The position numbers and the translations under genes are program-made. Positions 1-11,823 of a stretch of DNA of 64,000 nt are shown in pieces (position 1 is the stretch's first letter; each line of letters starts with the position of its first letter). Location of the stretch: the NCBI RefSeq assembly GCF_000204055.1, contig NW_006768771.1, positions 1,919,250 through 1,983,249 on the forward strand. The letters are read 5' to 3'. This DNA is from Melampsora larici-populina 98AG31. Its lineage: Eukaryota > Basidiomycota > Pucciniomycetes > Pucciniales > Melampsoraceae. The notes under the pieces are model-generated. The model did not search any database and was not told the origin of the DNA. It was given only the letters and a program-made list of their open reading frames with translations.

Positions 1-46
1 TTGGCAAAAACCCAAACGGACAAAACTCAAAATAAAACTAGATTTT
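1..46 (+). repeat. Left terminal inverted repeat
   Basis: Inverted match to 14,923-14,968. Similarity ends shortly after the shared ACTAGATTTTG. The window starts here, so flanking bases are not visible. Confidence 0.65.
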
Positions 47-521
47 GACCAAAAACTAGTTTCTCAGGCGCCTGAATCTCTCTGTTTCCACCATACCACA
101 TGTTCACGATTGTCCAAGCCCGCTTCAATGGCACCTGTCAAAGATTCACACGGTTCTCACAATTGGATTCTCACGCTTCATCATCTGTCTTGTTTGTACT
201 GGTATTCAACACATGTTCGTGGCTCCAGGGCTTGAGCCTCCACTCCTCCCTACTCCTCATCATCAGGACCAGGTATGATCTCAATATCCGTGTTTCCTGG
301 ACTTACCACTCGACTTCTTCTTTCAAGCAGACGGATTGTTCCCAACTTCAGACCATCAGATCAGCACGTCCTCATCATTGAAAGGTACGTTTTTCATGAC
401 TTTGGCACTTTTGTTTTTGAATGTATTGAGCCAAAGCTCACATCAATTTGATATTGTTATTAACTTTTCACTTCCCATGCCGATGTTTCTTTGCAAGAAG
501 GGCCCTTGGATTTTGTTAATA

Positions 522-695
522 CAGTCAACTCCCTCTAATTACATACAGTTTGGCGGGTGTTTTTTTCATGCACTTAAAGGAATATGCACTTATAGACCTC
601 ATTTTGGCTGGCAAACCCCTTTTTGGCGGCAAAAAATCCTATGCACATAGAGAATTATGCACTTACAGGGAGATCAACTTAGAGGGAGTTGACTG
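522..695. mobile_element. 174-bp MITE with TA target duplication (pogo/Tc1-like ends)
   Basis: A perfect 17-bp inverted repeat CAGTCAACTCCCTCTAA at 522-538 pairs with 679-695, and TA lies directly outside both ends (520-521, 696-697). There is no coding potential inside. The CAGT start and TA duplication are typical of pogo/Tc1-mariner derivatives. It is distinct in sequence from the 962-bp element at 31,377, which also starts CAGT. Confidence 0.85.
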
Positions 696-790
696 TATAC
701 AGTCTAGATACGCCGGTTCCTCTTCCGATAAGCCCACGAAGTGCAACTTCCGACATTTCTTTCCAAGACTACTCCCATTTATTCTGTGAT

Positions 791-1143
791 CGAAGATTCC
801 TTTAGAAGAACTCCATTTGTCTAGTCAACAGTGAGTCGTCACTTTCATTCGTACCAAAGATTCATTTCAAAGAAGACCCCAAATTCCTTGATACTGACAT
901 TTATTGAGTGTTTGAAGATTCCATTTGAAAAACTCCATTCGTCTAGTCAAAGTGAGTCGTCACTTTCTTTCGTACTAACCAAAGATTCGTTTCAAAGAAG
1001 ACCCCAAATTCCTTGATCCTGACATTTATTGAATTTTCGAAGATTCCATTTGAAAAACTCCATTTGTCTAGTCAAAGTGAGTCGTCACTTTCAATCATAC
1101 CAAAGAACCATTTCAAGAAGACCCCAAATCATTCGATTCATTC
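791..1143. repeat. Three tandem copies of a ~105-124 bp unit
   Basis: Three imperfect direct repeats start near 791, 914 and 1,039. Each contains GAAGATTCC, then a CCATTTGTCTAGTCAA-like block, GTGAGTCGTCACTTTC and an AAGACCCCAAAT block. They end about 60 bp before a CCAAT/TATA pair, so they may be promoter-proximal repeats of the gene that follows. GTGAGTCGTCAC is itself partly palindromic and could be a protein-binding site; that is inference. Confidence 0.8.
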
Positions 1144-1206
1144 TTTTTGCGCGGATACAAACTTTGGTCAACTACGCAAGAAGAACCTCGTTTTCTTTCT
1201 GGCCGG

Positions 1207-1234
1207 CCAATCTTGGGATCCAACGCCTATAAAA
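1207..1234 (+). promoter_or_regulatory. CCAAT box and TATA box
   Basis: CCAAT at 1,207-1,211 and TATAAAA at 1,228-1,234 lie about 260 bp upstream of the ATG at 1,491. The gap could hold a 5' UTR intron, since a TATATAG acceptor-like site precedes the ATG. Assignment rests on consensus motifs only. Confidence 0.4.
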
Positions 1235-3752
1235 CCTCACTGGTGTTCCAACAGAGCATCACTTTTTTCTTCATCAGCTTATTGATAACCGCTTCCATCT
1301 TGAATACTTTTCACTCAAAATCTCCCCCAAGATTTATTGACTGCTCCAGCAATCATTTTTTGAGACCTTAGATATCAGTCTGTCCCCTTGTTTATTTCAT
1401 ATTTCATATGTATATGGCGGCTTTTTTCTTTTGGATAACTGATATTATAATTCTTTTTTTTATTCTTGTTTTTCAATATATAGAACCACCATGTCCAACT
1501 CCAACTTGTTGATTTCAAACTTGTCTGCTGTGTCCTCGCAAAATGAGGCCAATATCGTAGCGTCCGTGGTTACCGAGGAGACTGCTCCACGTCCAAGCGT
1601 GAATGATGCCTTGGGTGAAGAACGTAGGTGACCATTTTGCTGATCTTGCTGATTCGGATAACCAACTGATTGATTAATTTTGGCCTTCAGCACTTGAAGC
1701 CTCTGCCACTATCACCACCGGTGATGATGCCGCCGCAACTGGTTGGATGAACGCTTGTAAGTTTTTTTCCACATATCAAATGTTATCATAGCACTGACTA
1801 TCATTTGAGTTTCAGTCTTTGAGCCACCCACCCCTCATCTCATGGGTGCGGATGCCCCTGCCCATCTTGTTGATATGGGACCATTGCATCGTCCTGGGAC
1901 CTCTGAGCGTGATCAATTTAATTGCGCTCACGAGGTTGTTGTTCAAGTGTTGTTTAAGATACACACTGAGAACGAGGTCGTGCTCACCAACCCAGACAAT
2001 TCCACCAACTCGACTTCGACCAAACCATCTACTGGCCGCCGCTCAGTTGGAACTACGATCAACGTCATTGATTCTAAGGTCTTCAACGAGGGTGCCATTC
2101 ATGAGTTACGAGCTTGCCTGGTTGGTGTCTCCTTGAATCAATTCAAGGTGATGTGCGCCGAGTTGTGCGAGCGCTATGCGCCCGGTATGCATCAAATGGT
2201 CCTCCATTCGGACGTGGCATCCAATCTCACTTGGAAGGCCTCCGTTGGCCGAACTTCTCCGGCCTTTGTGCTGGGTGACCCGCTCCAGTTTTTCAACTTT
2301 GTCAACGGTGTCACCAAGTCGCGAACTCGCCGGGCATCCCTTTTAATTCATACCGAAAGCTCCAAGGTGGCTGCCAAGAAGAAGGCCCAGGTAAGTTTTT
2401 TGGACTTGTTTCGTTTCTATCCAACTTCTTGATGCAAGTTTTTTTCTGGTTTTTTAACGTTGTTTTTTTATCTTTATTTGTATGTTTCTACTCGCTCCAC
2501 TTAGGCCTCTGCTGCAAAACAGCTGATCGCATCTGCCAACGGCCCTTTGGCTTTGGAACTTGACCTTGCCAAATCTAACGAGCGTTTGCAAGTATGTAGC
2601 TTTTCCTGACTTTCATGCGAGCCGTTACAAACTGACTCTGATTTGGAATCCGACTTGCAGGCCTCTGAAAAACTAGTGGCTTTGCACAAGTTGACAGCTG
2701 AATTGTTCCACATGTACGCTGAATCGGGCAACGCCGGCGGCGATGGAGTGGTTATGGTAGCTCCATGGGATCCTAACTTTCACTATTGCTTCACCCTGGC
2801 TTGTGCCTTTATTTGGGCCCAAGCAATCGTAAGTCTTTTAATAGTTTATTTCTAATGTTATCATTCTAAAACGTATGCTACCTTTGCATGAAACCAGGAG
2901 CGTTCTGAGGCGAACAAACACATGCCTCCCAATTCCAGCGAGTTCAAATCCGAAATAGCAAAAACCCGAGTCTTACATCCGGGTTTAAAGTTGAAAGACC
3001 GGTTGAAACTGTGTTTTCCATCTCTTAAGATACATCGTGTTACTAATGTTGGCGCTTCTAAAAAGCGCCAGGTTGAAATGTCACCTACTAAGAAACAGGG
3101 TAAATACCGGACTTTGGGTTATGGCTTGGTTTCCCCCTCCTCGCGTGCAACCGCAAGCAATAAGAAGACTGGTAAGCATTACAACTGTTGTTTGATTGTG
3201 TTTTCCAATTGATGTTTTCGATTTTTCTCATGTTTGGCCTTTCTTTTCCGTCCATCAGAAAAATTGAATAACATCGATTTAATTTCTTCGTCCGATGAAG
3301 AAGACCTCAAACCATTGAAATTGAAAACTGGTAAGCTCGTGTTTTTTGACCTCCAAATGTTGCAACTAGTTTTGACGTTTCCAATTATTATTCAGAAGGC
3401 GTCAAAATAGGATCTCCTTCCATCCGACGCTATAAGCGAAATGAGCTTTCGGGAAAAGCTTCGTCCACCAAGAAGGCTAAGGTTGAGCCAGGTAAGACGT
3501 GTTGCAACTTTTCGTGAAAAGACTTACCGGAAAAACTAATCCAGTATTGCGTCTTTTTAATGAGCAGAATTCAAGACCGAGCTCAATTCAGGTGAGTGCT
3601 TGTCATGAATGTAATCCATTCATTATCTTGCTGATGTCTGATGTCTGCGTTTGATATCAGACGGCTTTTTGCCACCCCCTGATCGATTCTATTATCTAGA
3701 AGAAGACAAGGCTGTCTACTCCGATGCCGTTATGTCTGCTGCCGATAACGAT

Positions 3753-3793
3753 GAGCTCGAGCTCCTCATGGAGCACATGAGGAGCTCGAGCTC
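3753..3793. repeat. Perfect 18-bp inverted repeat (hairpin) causing a frameshift
   Basis: The arms 3,753-3,770 and 3,776-3,793 are exact reverse complements around a 5-bp spacer GAGCA. The arm is built on GAGCTCGAGCTCCTCATG. Removing 29 nt here restores the downstream reading frame into LLDQFVKECGVTKN, so the palindrome appears to be an acquired insertion. Confidence 0.85.
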
Positions 3794-3961
3794 CTCCTTG
3801 ATCAGTTTGTGAAGGAGTGTGGTGTCACCAAGAACTTCAACCACACGCGCAACATCTTGCTCAACTTGGGGATCAAGTCATGGATTGACCTTGTGCCCAG
3901 TGTAAAGATGACTGAGGCGGTTTTGATAGAGTATGGTATTCCTCGCGAGCTTGCTACCCGT

Positions 3962-3966
3962 ATGTT
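3962..3966. repeat. Left target-site duplication ATGTT
   Basis: ATGTT immediately precedes the 5' LTR and recurs at 10,706-10,710 immediately after the 3' LTR. This marks a simple integration. Confidence 0.9.
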
Positions 3967-5238
3967 TGTTAAGATACTATCTTGATTATGTAGTCAAAGA
4001 TACATTTTCCCTATTTTGGTAATTGAGGAGGTTTAGAAGAATGCAGTGACTGATGTGCAGTGGGTACGAGTAGTGTGTTTGTTAGTGGGTATTACTGAGA
4101 TGAATAAAGGGGTAAATTATGGAAGTTGGAATCAAAGGGGTGATGGAATTATTTGGGGGTTAACTGGACTCTTTTGTAATTTCTCTTTGTCTCTTTTTCT
4201 GATTCTTTTCGTGTCGAAAAGAATCAGTGAGTCTTTCCTCAATTTCATTATACATCACTTTTAAGACTATGTGTCCTTACTAATCTCATTGCTGCCATTG
4301 TAGAAACTGTTTATTTTATCTTCTATTAACCTTTACGCGCGCTCTCTCATTTCCTGACGAGCACGCAGGTAGAGACTCTTTTATAACTTATCAAAATCTC
4401 TTTTCTGATAGTTCTCTTTATCTCACACTATATCCTTTTTATGTTGTTAGGTTTGTCTGTTCTTGTTCTCGAAGTCTGACTAGCGAAAACGATGAATAAA
4501 GGGGTAAATTATGGAAGTGGAAATCAAAGGGGTGATGGAATTATTTGGGGGTAACTGGTCTCTTTTGTAATTTCTCTTTGTCTCTTTTTCTGATTCTTTT
4601 CGTGTCGAAAAGAATCAGTGAGTCTTTCCTCAATTTCATTATACATCACTTTTAAGACTATGTGTCCTTACTAATCTCATTGCTGCCATTGTAGAAACTG
4701 TTTATTTTATCTTCTATTAACCTTTACGCGCGCTCTCTCATTTCCTGACGAGCACGCAGGTAGAGACTCTTTTATAACTTATCAAAATCTCTTTTCTGAT
4801 AGTTCTCTTTATCTCACACTATATCCTTTTTATGTTGTTAGGTTTGTCTGTTCTTGTTCTCGAAGTCTGACTAGCGAAAACGCTGTAGTCTGATTTGGAA
4901 CCTGTGCCCTCAGGTTAGTGTCGTGTCGAAAAGAATCAAAACTGTTTATTTTATCTTCTATTAACCTTTACGCGCGCTCTCTCATTTCCTGACGAGCACG
5001 CAGGTTTGTCTGTTCTTGTTCTCGAAGTCTGACTAGCGAAAACGCTGTAGTCTGATTTGGAACCTGTGCCCTCAGGTTTGTCTGTTCTTGTTCTCGAAGT
5101 CTGACTAGCGAAAACGCTGTAGTCTGATTTGGAACCTGTGCCCTCAGTGTTCTTTCTTTACTGTAGCGTTTTCAAGCAGAGACGTCAGCTCAAGATTCTT
5201 TTGGAATCTCGAGACCTTCAACTTCGAGAAACTTTATA
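3967..5238 (+). repeat. 5' LTR (1,272 bp, with internal ~391-bp duplication)
   Basis: Starts TGTTAAGATAC and ends ACTTTATA. Relative to the 881-bp 3' LTR it has one extra tandem copy: about 4,099-4,490 is repeated at about 4,491-4,881, joined at GCGAAAAC/GATGAATAAA. It also holds two exact 72-bp tandem units (5,004-5,075, 5,076-5,147). Confidence 0.93.
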
Positions 5239-5280
5239 TGGTAGCAAGAGTGAATACGATCTCTTCGACCGATTGCTTGT

Positions 5281-8200
5281 ATGAGTTCTAGTTCTGAAAA
5301 CTTCGATATCTCAACTGTCGACGATTCTCAAGACAATAGCTCAACTGTTACCGGAGGCTCAAGCACCTCAAGTTCTGCCGATTCCTTTGGAACGGTTAAA
5401 CAATCTTTGTCAGATCCTAAGTCTTTGGACGATCAACCTGGTCCATCTGATAACCCCGAGTCTTCGATACTCAATCTCAAAATGTCAGAAAATACTGATT
5501 CACGAGTTTTCGGTGACTCTATTCAAAAATACTCTCAGATTATGACAAATGCGCTTAGTAAATACAAAGTATCAGATGATCTAACTGATGAAAACTATAC
5601 CGAGTGGAGTCAGTCGTTGATGGAGGTGTTCCGTTCTCTGGAGCTTCATCAATATGTCAAAACAAAAGATTTTCAAAAATCAACTCTCACTCCTGAAGAG
5701 CAAGAAAAGACGCGATTCAATCTTACCACCTACATCTTAAATCGCTTGGACTCAGTCAATAAAGTCAGAACTCGAAACCGACTGACTGATCCCGAAGATC
5801 CTTCCGAACTGATCTATGATCCATACTTGTGCTGGAATTTTCTTAAGGAATATCACAACCGCATCTCCGAAGATAAATTGGAAACTGTTACTCGCGCTCT
5901 GTACTCATGTCAAATCATCAAGACAGATTCTCTCTCATCCTTTGTGGATAAATTTGAAAACTTGATTTGTGAATTTTATCGCCTGAAGGGCGAATTGTCT
6001 GATGCGCAGTCGGCGCGAATGTTACTGGGCGCTATTCCCGCACTGTCAATTGAGACAAAGGAATACATTCACAACACTGTGGTTCCTTTGACTCGGGAAG
6101 GCGTAGCATTGTATCTTCGCAAGTACGAAGAAAGACATGGTTGGACTTGTGCGGCCATTCGCGAAGTCCATGCAGTCAATGTGGTATTGGTTCGCCCTGG
6201 AAAGAAGACGTCTGGTGAATGTACTCCGGATGAATGCTTTGGACCCCATCTAGCGAAAAACTGTTGGTCGAAACCTGAAAACGCAGACAAGCGACTTGCT
6301 TTCTTGGCCAAAATTCGCGGAAAATCAGGGGGTGGTAGTTCATCTTCGTCAGCTCCAACTTCTCAATCATCACCATCAGTCAGAGGTGTGAAGAAAGTCT
6401 TCGATTCAAGCGTGAATACTGCTTCGGCCAGCATGGCTTTTCTGTCGCTTAATGTTGAATTCATTGAAGACGACGTTTCCGAACTTGAAAATCCTGAAGC
6501 GACTGCATCGCCGTCCGAATTCGACGAAGATCCTGTCATTAGCGCGTCTGTTTCCGCCGCTCTCTCATCTTCAAGAGACTGGGCTCTACATGATACAGGT
6601 GCAACTCACCATATGTTCAAGGACATCAAGTTTTTTGATCAAACCTCTTTGACTAAGTTTGATGATGCAAGTAAACGCCTTAAGCTGGCTGGTGGCGATA
6701 TTTCTTTAGCGGTTCACAGTCGTGGTATCACAAAACTCTTGGCAGGTGACGATTCTGTCTTCGAACTCAAAAACTGTCTGTACGTTCCGGAACTGTCAAG
6801 AAACCTCGTCGCCGGAGGATTACTGAAGAAGCAAGGAGTACGAGAAATTTTCCACGATAGCAAGAATTTCTCATTAGTTTTGAATGACTTAGCTATTTTC
6901 AATGGGTTCATTTCAGACAACAATCTCATGTTTATCTTACTCGAACCCGTGAGTGGATCACATTCGTCATCAATCTCATCTTCAGTCACTGAGATATCCT
7001 CATCACTTCAACACCGACGATTAGGGCATGTAAGCAATAAATACCTGAAACTAATGGCCAAACTCGATAGTGTGGAGGAATTTGAGTACTTGGAGGAAGA
7101 TTTAAACTGTGAAATTTGTTCCTTATCTAAAAATACAAAACTTCCTCACAATAAAACCAGGCCTCGTGCCCGAACTTTCCTTGAAAATGTGCATGTGGAT
7201 TTAAGTGGTATTATTCGAACCACTGGTGTGAACAATGAAAAATATTTTATTCTATTTTGTGATGACTACTCTGCATTCCGACACATCTATCCTCTAAATG
7301 ATAAGACCAAAGAAGAAGTGTACGATGCTTTCATGGCCTACATAGCCGTTGCCGAAAGGCAGACAGGATGTTCTTTGAAACAATTCACACTTGATCGTGG
7401 TAGTGAATTTTTGAACAATCTACTTGGTCCTAAACTTAAGGAGCTTGGAGTTGTTCTTCATCTGACCTCAGGCTACGCTCCTGAGGAGAATGGGGTTTCC
7501 GAACGTGGTATGTGAATCGTAAATACCAGGGCACGTTCGTTAATGCTTGAATCTGCTATGCCAATTCGTTTTTGGTACTATGCTTGTAGTGCAGCTGTGT
7601 TCTTAACAAATCGTTGTGTCACTGCTGCTCTTGAAGGGGGTAAAACTCCATTCGAAATGTGGTATTTTCGGAAACCGTCGGTTAATCATATACGTGTTTT
7701 TGGATGCCAAGCGTTTGGTCTAATTCGAAAGGAACTTCGCGAATCAAAGTTTTCACCAGTCAGCTCTGAGGGTGTGTTGGTGGGATTTGAAAGTGACAAT
7801 TTCAATTATCAAATCTTTGACCTGTCCTCTAGAAAGGTGTATATCACGCATCACGCAACTTTCAACAAAGATATTTTTCCATTCAAATCTCTACCGGCAT
7901 CTTCTACAAGTGTTCCAGTTGAACAGGACAGACGCTCAGTCAAAGTACTCTTCTTTGACGATGAAGATGATGTCGTCAATGAGCCAGTCTCTTTAGCTCC
8001 AACTTTTAACGACAACTCTCATATTTCAGATCAGCCTGTTCCTTCTTCAATAATCAATCCGAGTGGGAAACAGGCAGAAGATGCACCTCGTCGTTCAAAC
8101 CGAGCTTCAAAGAAGATTCACGATTCACTTAGTGGAATGTGTTCAGGTGCTGAATTTGAGGATGATTTTGTTACAGGATCTTTCTTTTCCTGTCTTCCTG

Positions 8201-9807
8201 TGGAGTGTAACATGGTGTCCATACATTCAACTCCTGATCCAAAGTCATACAAACGGGCAATGGCTTCATCTGAGGCTGATTTGTGGAAGGCCGCCTGCGA
8301 CAAAGAGTTTAACTCTCTCAAGAAAAAGGAGGTCTGGGAGCTAGTCCTTAGACCTAAGGATCATAACGTAATCAGGGGTCTGTGGGTGTTCAGAAAGAAG
8401 CCGTTGGTGGATGGAAGCATCAAGTATAAAGCTCGATTTGTTGCAATGGGTAATACTCAGATACCGGGTCAAGATTACGGTGAAACTTTCGCACCAACCG
8501 GGAAACCAGGCTCTTTACGAATTCTGATAGCCATTGCCTCAATAAATGGTTGGGAGGTTCATCAAATGGACGCTGTGACCGCTTTCCTTAACGGTATTCT
8601 AGAAGAGGAATTGTATGTTGAAATACCTGAAGGGTATCGGACTGCGTCAACTGTAGGAAAAGTGTGGAGAATGAAGAGATCACTCTATGGATTTAAACAA
8701 TCTCCGAAAATCTGGCAAGACAATGTTGAAGAGTTCCTCATTGAAATCGGTTTTTACCAGTGTGAAATTGATCACTGCATCTATATTCGCTCAGTTGGTA
8801 AATTATTCACTGCTGTTTATGTTCATGTCGACGACTTAGCCATTACAGGCAATGATATTTCAACATTCAAAACTCAAATTGCTGCTAAATGGGAAATGGA
8901 AGATTTGGGTATAGCTCATACTGTAGTTGGTATTCAAATTCAAAGAATTGATAATTTTACTTACTCAATGAGTCAACAACAATATGCGTTAACTGTTCTC
9001 AAAAGATTCAACATGACCGATTCAAAACCAGCAATTACACCGCTTTCTCCTAACGTCAAAATCTTAAAATCAACTGAAGAAGAAGCGGCCGAATTCGCCA
9101 AGACCAAACTTCCATACAGAAGTGTGGTTGGATCTTTGATGTACCTAGCTCAGTGTACGCGTCCTGACATGGCTCATGCTGTTGGTGTTCTTTCACAACA
9201 TCTTGAAACTCCCAACAAGCTTCATTGGGATTCAGCCATGCATGTACTTCGATACTTATGTCATACTATCAACATTGGCATTGTGTACTCTGGAAATGCA
9301 CCAAAAGTGGTTGCCGGTCAACGGAGTTTTCAATGTCCTGTTTCTCATTGTGATGCTGACTGGGCCGGAGACGTGAACACCCGAAGATCCACAACAGGTT
9401 ATGTATTTGTGCTTGCCGGCGGTCCTATATCCTGGAGAAGTCGTCTTCAACCTACAGTGGCCTTGTCATCGACGGAAGCTGAGTACAGAGCTATTACTGA
9501 AGCTGGTCAAGAGCTGTTGTGGTTGAGAAACATGATGGAACGGTTTGGCTTTAGTGATCCTAATCCTACGGTGCTTCAAAGTGATAACTTGGGGGCAATT
9601 CATTTGACTTCTAAATCAATTTTTCATGCAAGAACTAAACACATTGAAATTCATTATCACTGGATTCGTGAGGTGGTCAAGAAAGGTGATCTGGTTTTAA
9701 AACATTGTCCAACTCACTTAATGGTGGCTGATCTCTTAACTAAACAACTTCCAAAGGAACAATTTTCAATTCTCAGAAAAGGTTTGGGTTTAAGGTTTTT
9801 GGGATAA
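5281..9807 (+). pseudogene. Copia Gag-Pol polyprotein with one in-frame stop
   Basis: One frame of about 1,508 codons, interrupted only by TGA at 7,513-7,515. Order: Ser-rich N-terminus; UBN2-type Gag (about residues 80-280); a weak CCHC-like knuckle (CTPDECFGPHLAKNC); aspartic protease WALHDTGATHH (about 437); GAG-pre-integrase RRLGHVSNKYLKL; integrase core with VHVDLSG, FCDDYS and TLDRGSEF. The stop falls just after the integrase Glu segment ENGVSERG. After the stop the frame continues: integrase C-terminus, RT with MDAVTAFLNG and YVHVDDLAI, and RNase H with HCDADWAGD and ALSSTEAEY. All RT and RNase H catalytic residues are visible. CGA to TGA would explain the stop. Confidence 0.93.
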
Positions 9808-9824
9808 TGCTCTTTGAGGGGGTG

Positions 9825-10705
9825 TGTTAAGATACTATCTTGATTATGTAGTCAAAGATACATTTTCCCTATTTTGGTAATTGAGGAGGTTTAGAAGAAT
9901 GCAGTGACTGATGTGCAGTGGGTACGAGTAGTGTGTTTGTTAGTGGGTATTACTGAGATGAATAAAGGGGTAAATTATGGAAGTTGGAATCAAAGGGGTG
10001 ATGGAATTATTTGGGGGTTAACTGGTCTCTTTTGTAATTTCTCTTTGTCTCTTTTTCTGATTCTTTTCGTGTCGAAAAGAATCAGTGAGTCTTTCCTCAA
10101 TTTCATTATACATCACTTTTAAGACTATGTGTCCTTACTAATCTCATTGCTGCCATTGTAGAAACTGTTTATTTTATCTTCTATTAACCTTTACGCGCGC
10201 TCTCTCATTTCCTGACGAGCACGCAGGTAGAGACTCTTTTATAACTTATCAAAATCTCTTTTCTGATAGTTCTCTTTATCTCACACTATATCCTTTTTAT
10301 GTTGTTAGGTTTGTCTGTTCTTGTTCTCGAAGTCTGACTAGCGAAAACGCTGTAGTCTGATTTGGAACCTGTGCCCTCAGGTTAGTGTCGTGTCGAAAAG
10401 AATCAAAACTGTTTATTTTATCTTCTATTAACCTTTACGCGCGCTCTCTCATTTCCTGACAAGCACACAGGTTTGTCTGTTCTTGTTCTCGAAGTCTGAC
10501 TAGCAAAAACGCTGTAGTCTGATTTGGAACCTGTGCCCTCAGGTTTGTCTGTTCTTGTTCTCGAAGTCTGACTAGCGAAAACGCTGTAGTCTGATTTGGA
10601 ACCTGTGCCCTCAGTGTTCTTTCTTTACTGTAGCGTTTTCAAGCAGAGACGTCAGCTCAAGATTCTTTTGGAATCTCGAGACCTTCAACTTCGAGAAACT
10701 TTATA
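9825..10705 (+). repeat. 3' LTR (881 bp)
   Basis: Same ends as the 5' LTR (TGTTAAGAT...ACTTTATA), without the 391-bp duplication. It differs at a few bases. Three are G-to-A at CpG sites (10,461, 10,467, 10,505) compared with the 5' copy. Confidence 0.93.
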
Positions 10706-10710
10706 ATGTT
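10706..10710. repeat. Right target-site duplication ATGTT
   Basis: Matches 3,962-3,966 and begins the resumed exon of the interrupted gene. Confidence 0.9.
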
Positions 10711-10849
10711 GCATAAGGCTGAGGAACGTAGCCTTGCGCAAAAGGCAGGTATGTTACACTTCCTGGTCTTCACCGTGTTTCCATTACCCTACTGACCATG
10801 ATCTCTCTTTGTGTCTGTCCACACAGAAGTCAAAGAAGAGGCCAAATGA

Positions 10850-11823
10850 ATCAAATCGTCGAGATAAGCCAAATTTCCAAGTATGTTGCAATTTTCCTTG
10901 TTGATCATCACTGTTTGGCTTTCATAGTACTGACATACCATCATCTTCCTCTCGTGTGTACACACAGCAATTGATCTTTTGGCTATTCGATTTCACTTGA
11001 TGTTCCTCACTCAATTTTTGTCACCACTGTGATATGATATTCAATTCCCCATTTCCAATATCCCCCCTTCCCTTTGTGTCTTTCTTAGTGTTCTATTGAT
11101 TTGCAGCTTGTAATTCATCAGCCCGTTTAACCTTGACCAAGCAAAGAATAAGTTGTATCCCATCCGCTAGAAATGAAATAGTACCACAAACGTATCCTGT
11201 CCTCACGTAGTGTTCAAACATCTTCTCGCGCCCAATTGAGAGATCTTGAGAACCATTGCATATGTGCCATCACATATAGTTCACCATTATATTCATCGTG
11301 GCCAAAGTGACCTTCAATGATGAATAAAAAGGATGACTTTTGAAAAGATTTCATGTTTCACTCACTCCTATCTTTTGATGTGAGTGAGTAAAACATGGAA
11401 TCGTGTTTTCCATAGAGACTAAGTTATGGAAATTTCAGTTTCCATAACTATTTAAACTTGTCACTGGGTCTTGTTCCTATTTGCGTGAACATGACTCATT
11501 TATAGAGAACTTTTCAAATCAAAAGTCGATTACTGATCCGACAGAAAAGTCTCACTTGATGTCTCAATTAAAGGAGCGTCTCGGTCATGAGGGCATGCGA
11601 CTTGAAGGATTTGCAAATAGAGGCTTTCAATATTACTAAATTGAAGACACAAAAAGGCATGCGAACACAAGTTGGAAGATTACACTAATCAAGGGACCAC
11701 AAGATGATAACGAAACTGCACTCTAAGGTTCAATAAGATTGGAAAAGTTGAATCCACTTGGCAAACAAAACAACCTTTTTAATAATTCTCAAACAAGTAG
11801 ACAACGCACACAATATGAAATCA
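10850..11823. other. Non-coding stretch between two convergent broken genes
   Basis: No supported ORF. It contains a short hairpin near 11,350-11,395 (TTTCACTCACTCC against GTGAGTGAGTAAAAC). It probably holds the 3' UTRs of the plus-strand gene and the transposase. Confidence 0.4.

Larger units (their letters stand above)
3967..10705 (+). mobile_element. Complete Ty1/Copia LTR retrotransposon
   Basis: LTRs 3,967-5,238 and 9,825-10,705 flank one long coding region (5,281-9,807) with the Copia order gag, protease, integrase, RT, RNase H. A primer-binding-site candidate TGGTAGCAAGAG starts at 5,239 directly after the 5' LTR. A purine-rich tract (TTTGAGGGGGTG) ends at 9,824 directly before the 3' LTR. 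A 5-bp duplication ATGTT borders the element. The LTRs are nearly identical apart from a tandem duplication in the 5' copy, so insertion was recent. One in-frame TGA near integrase probably makes this copy non-autonomous. Confidence 0.95.
1491..10849 (+). pseudogene. Broken multi-exon gene with SAM-like C-terminus, split by a Copia element
   Basis: Exons that keep phase: 1491-1623, 1691-1756, 1816-2390, 2505-2591, 2661-2828, 2898-3171, 3259-3330, 3396-3491, 3568-3591, 3661-3966, resuming after the Copia insertion at 10706-10748 and 10827-10849 (TGA). All introns are GT-AG and 59-114 nt. The product is unrecognised: an acidic/polar N-terminus, a mid region with SNLTWKASVGRTSPAFVLG, then a basic Ser/Lys-rich stretch that looks nuclear. 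The last coding block (RNILLNLGIKSWIDLVP, then a helix ending ELATRMLHKAEE) resembles a SAM-type helical bundle, by inference. Two lesions break it: a 29-nt insertion at about 3,771-3,799 shifts the frame to a TGA near 3,811, and the Copia element sits in the same exon. The target duplication lies inside CGT-ATG-TTG, so coding resumes in phase across the element. It is probably an accessory gene of the surrounding TIR element, not a host gene. Confidence 0.65.
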
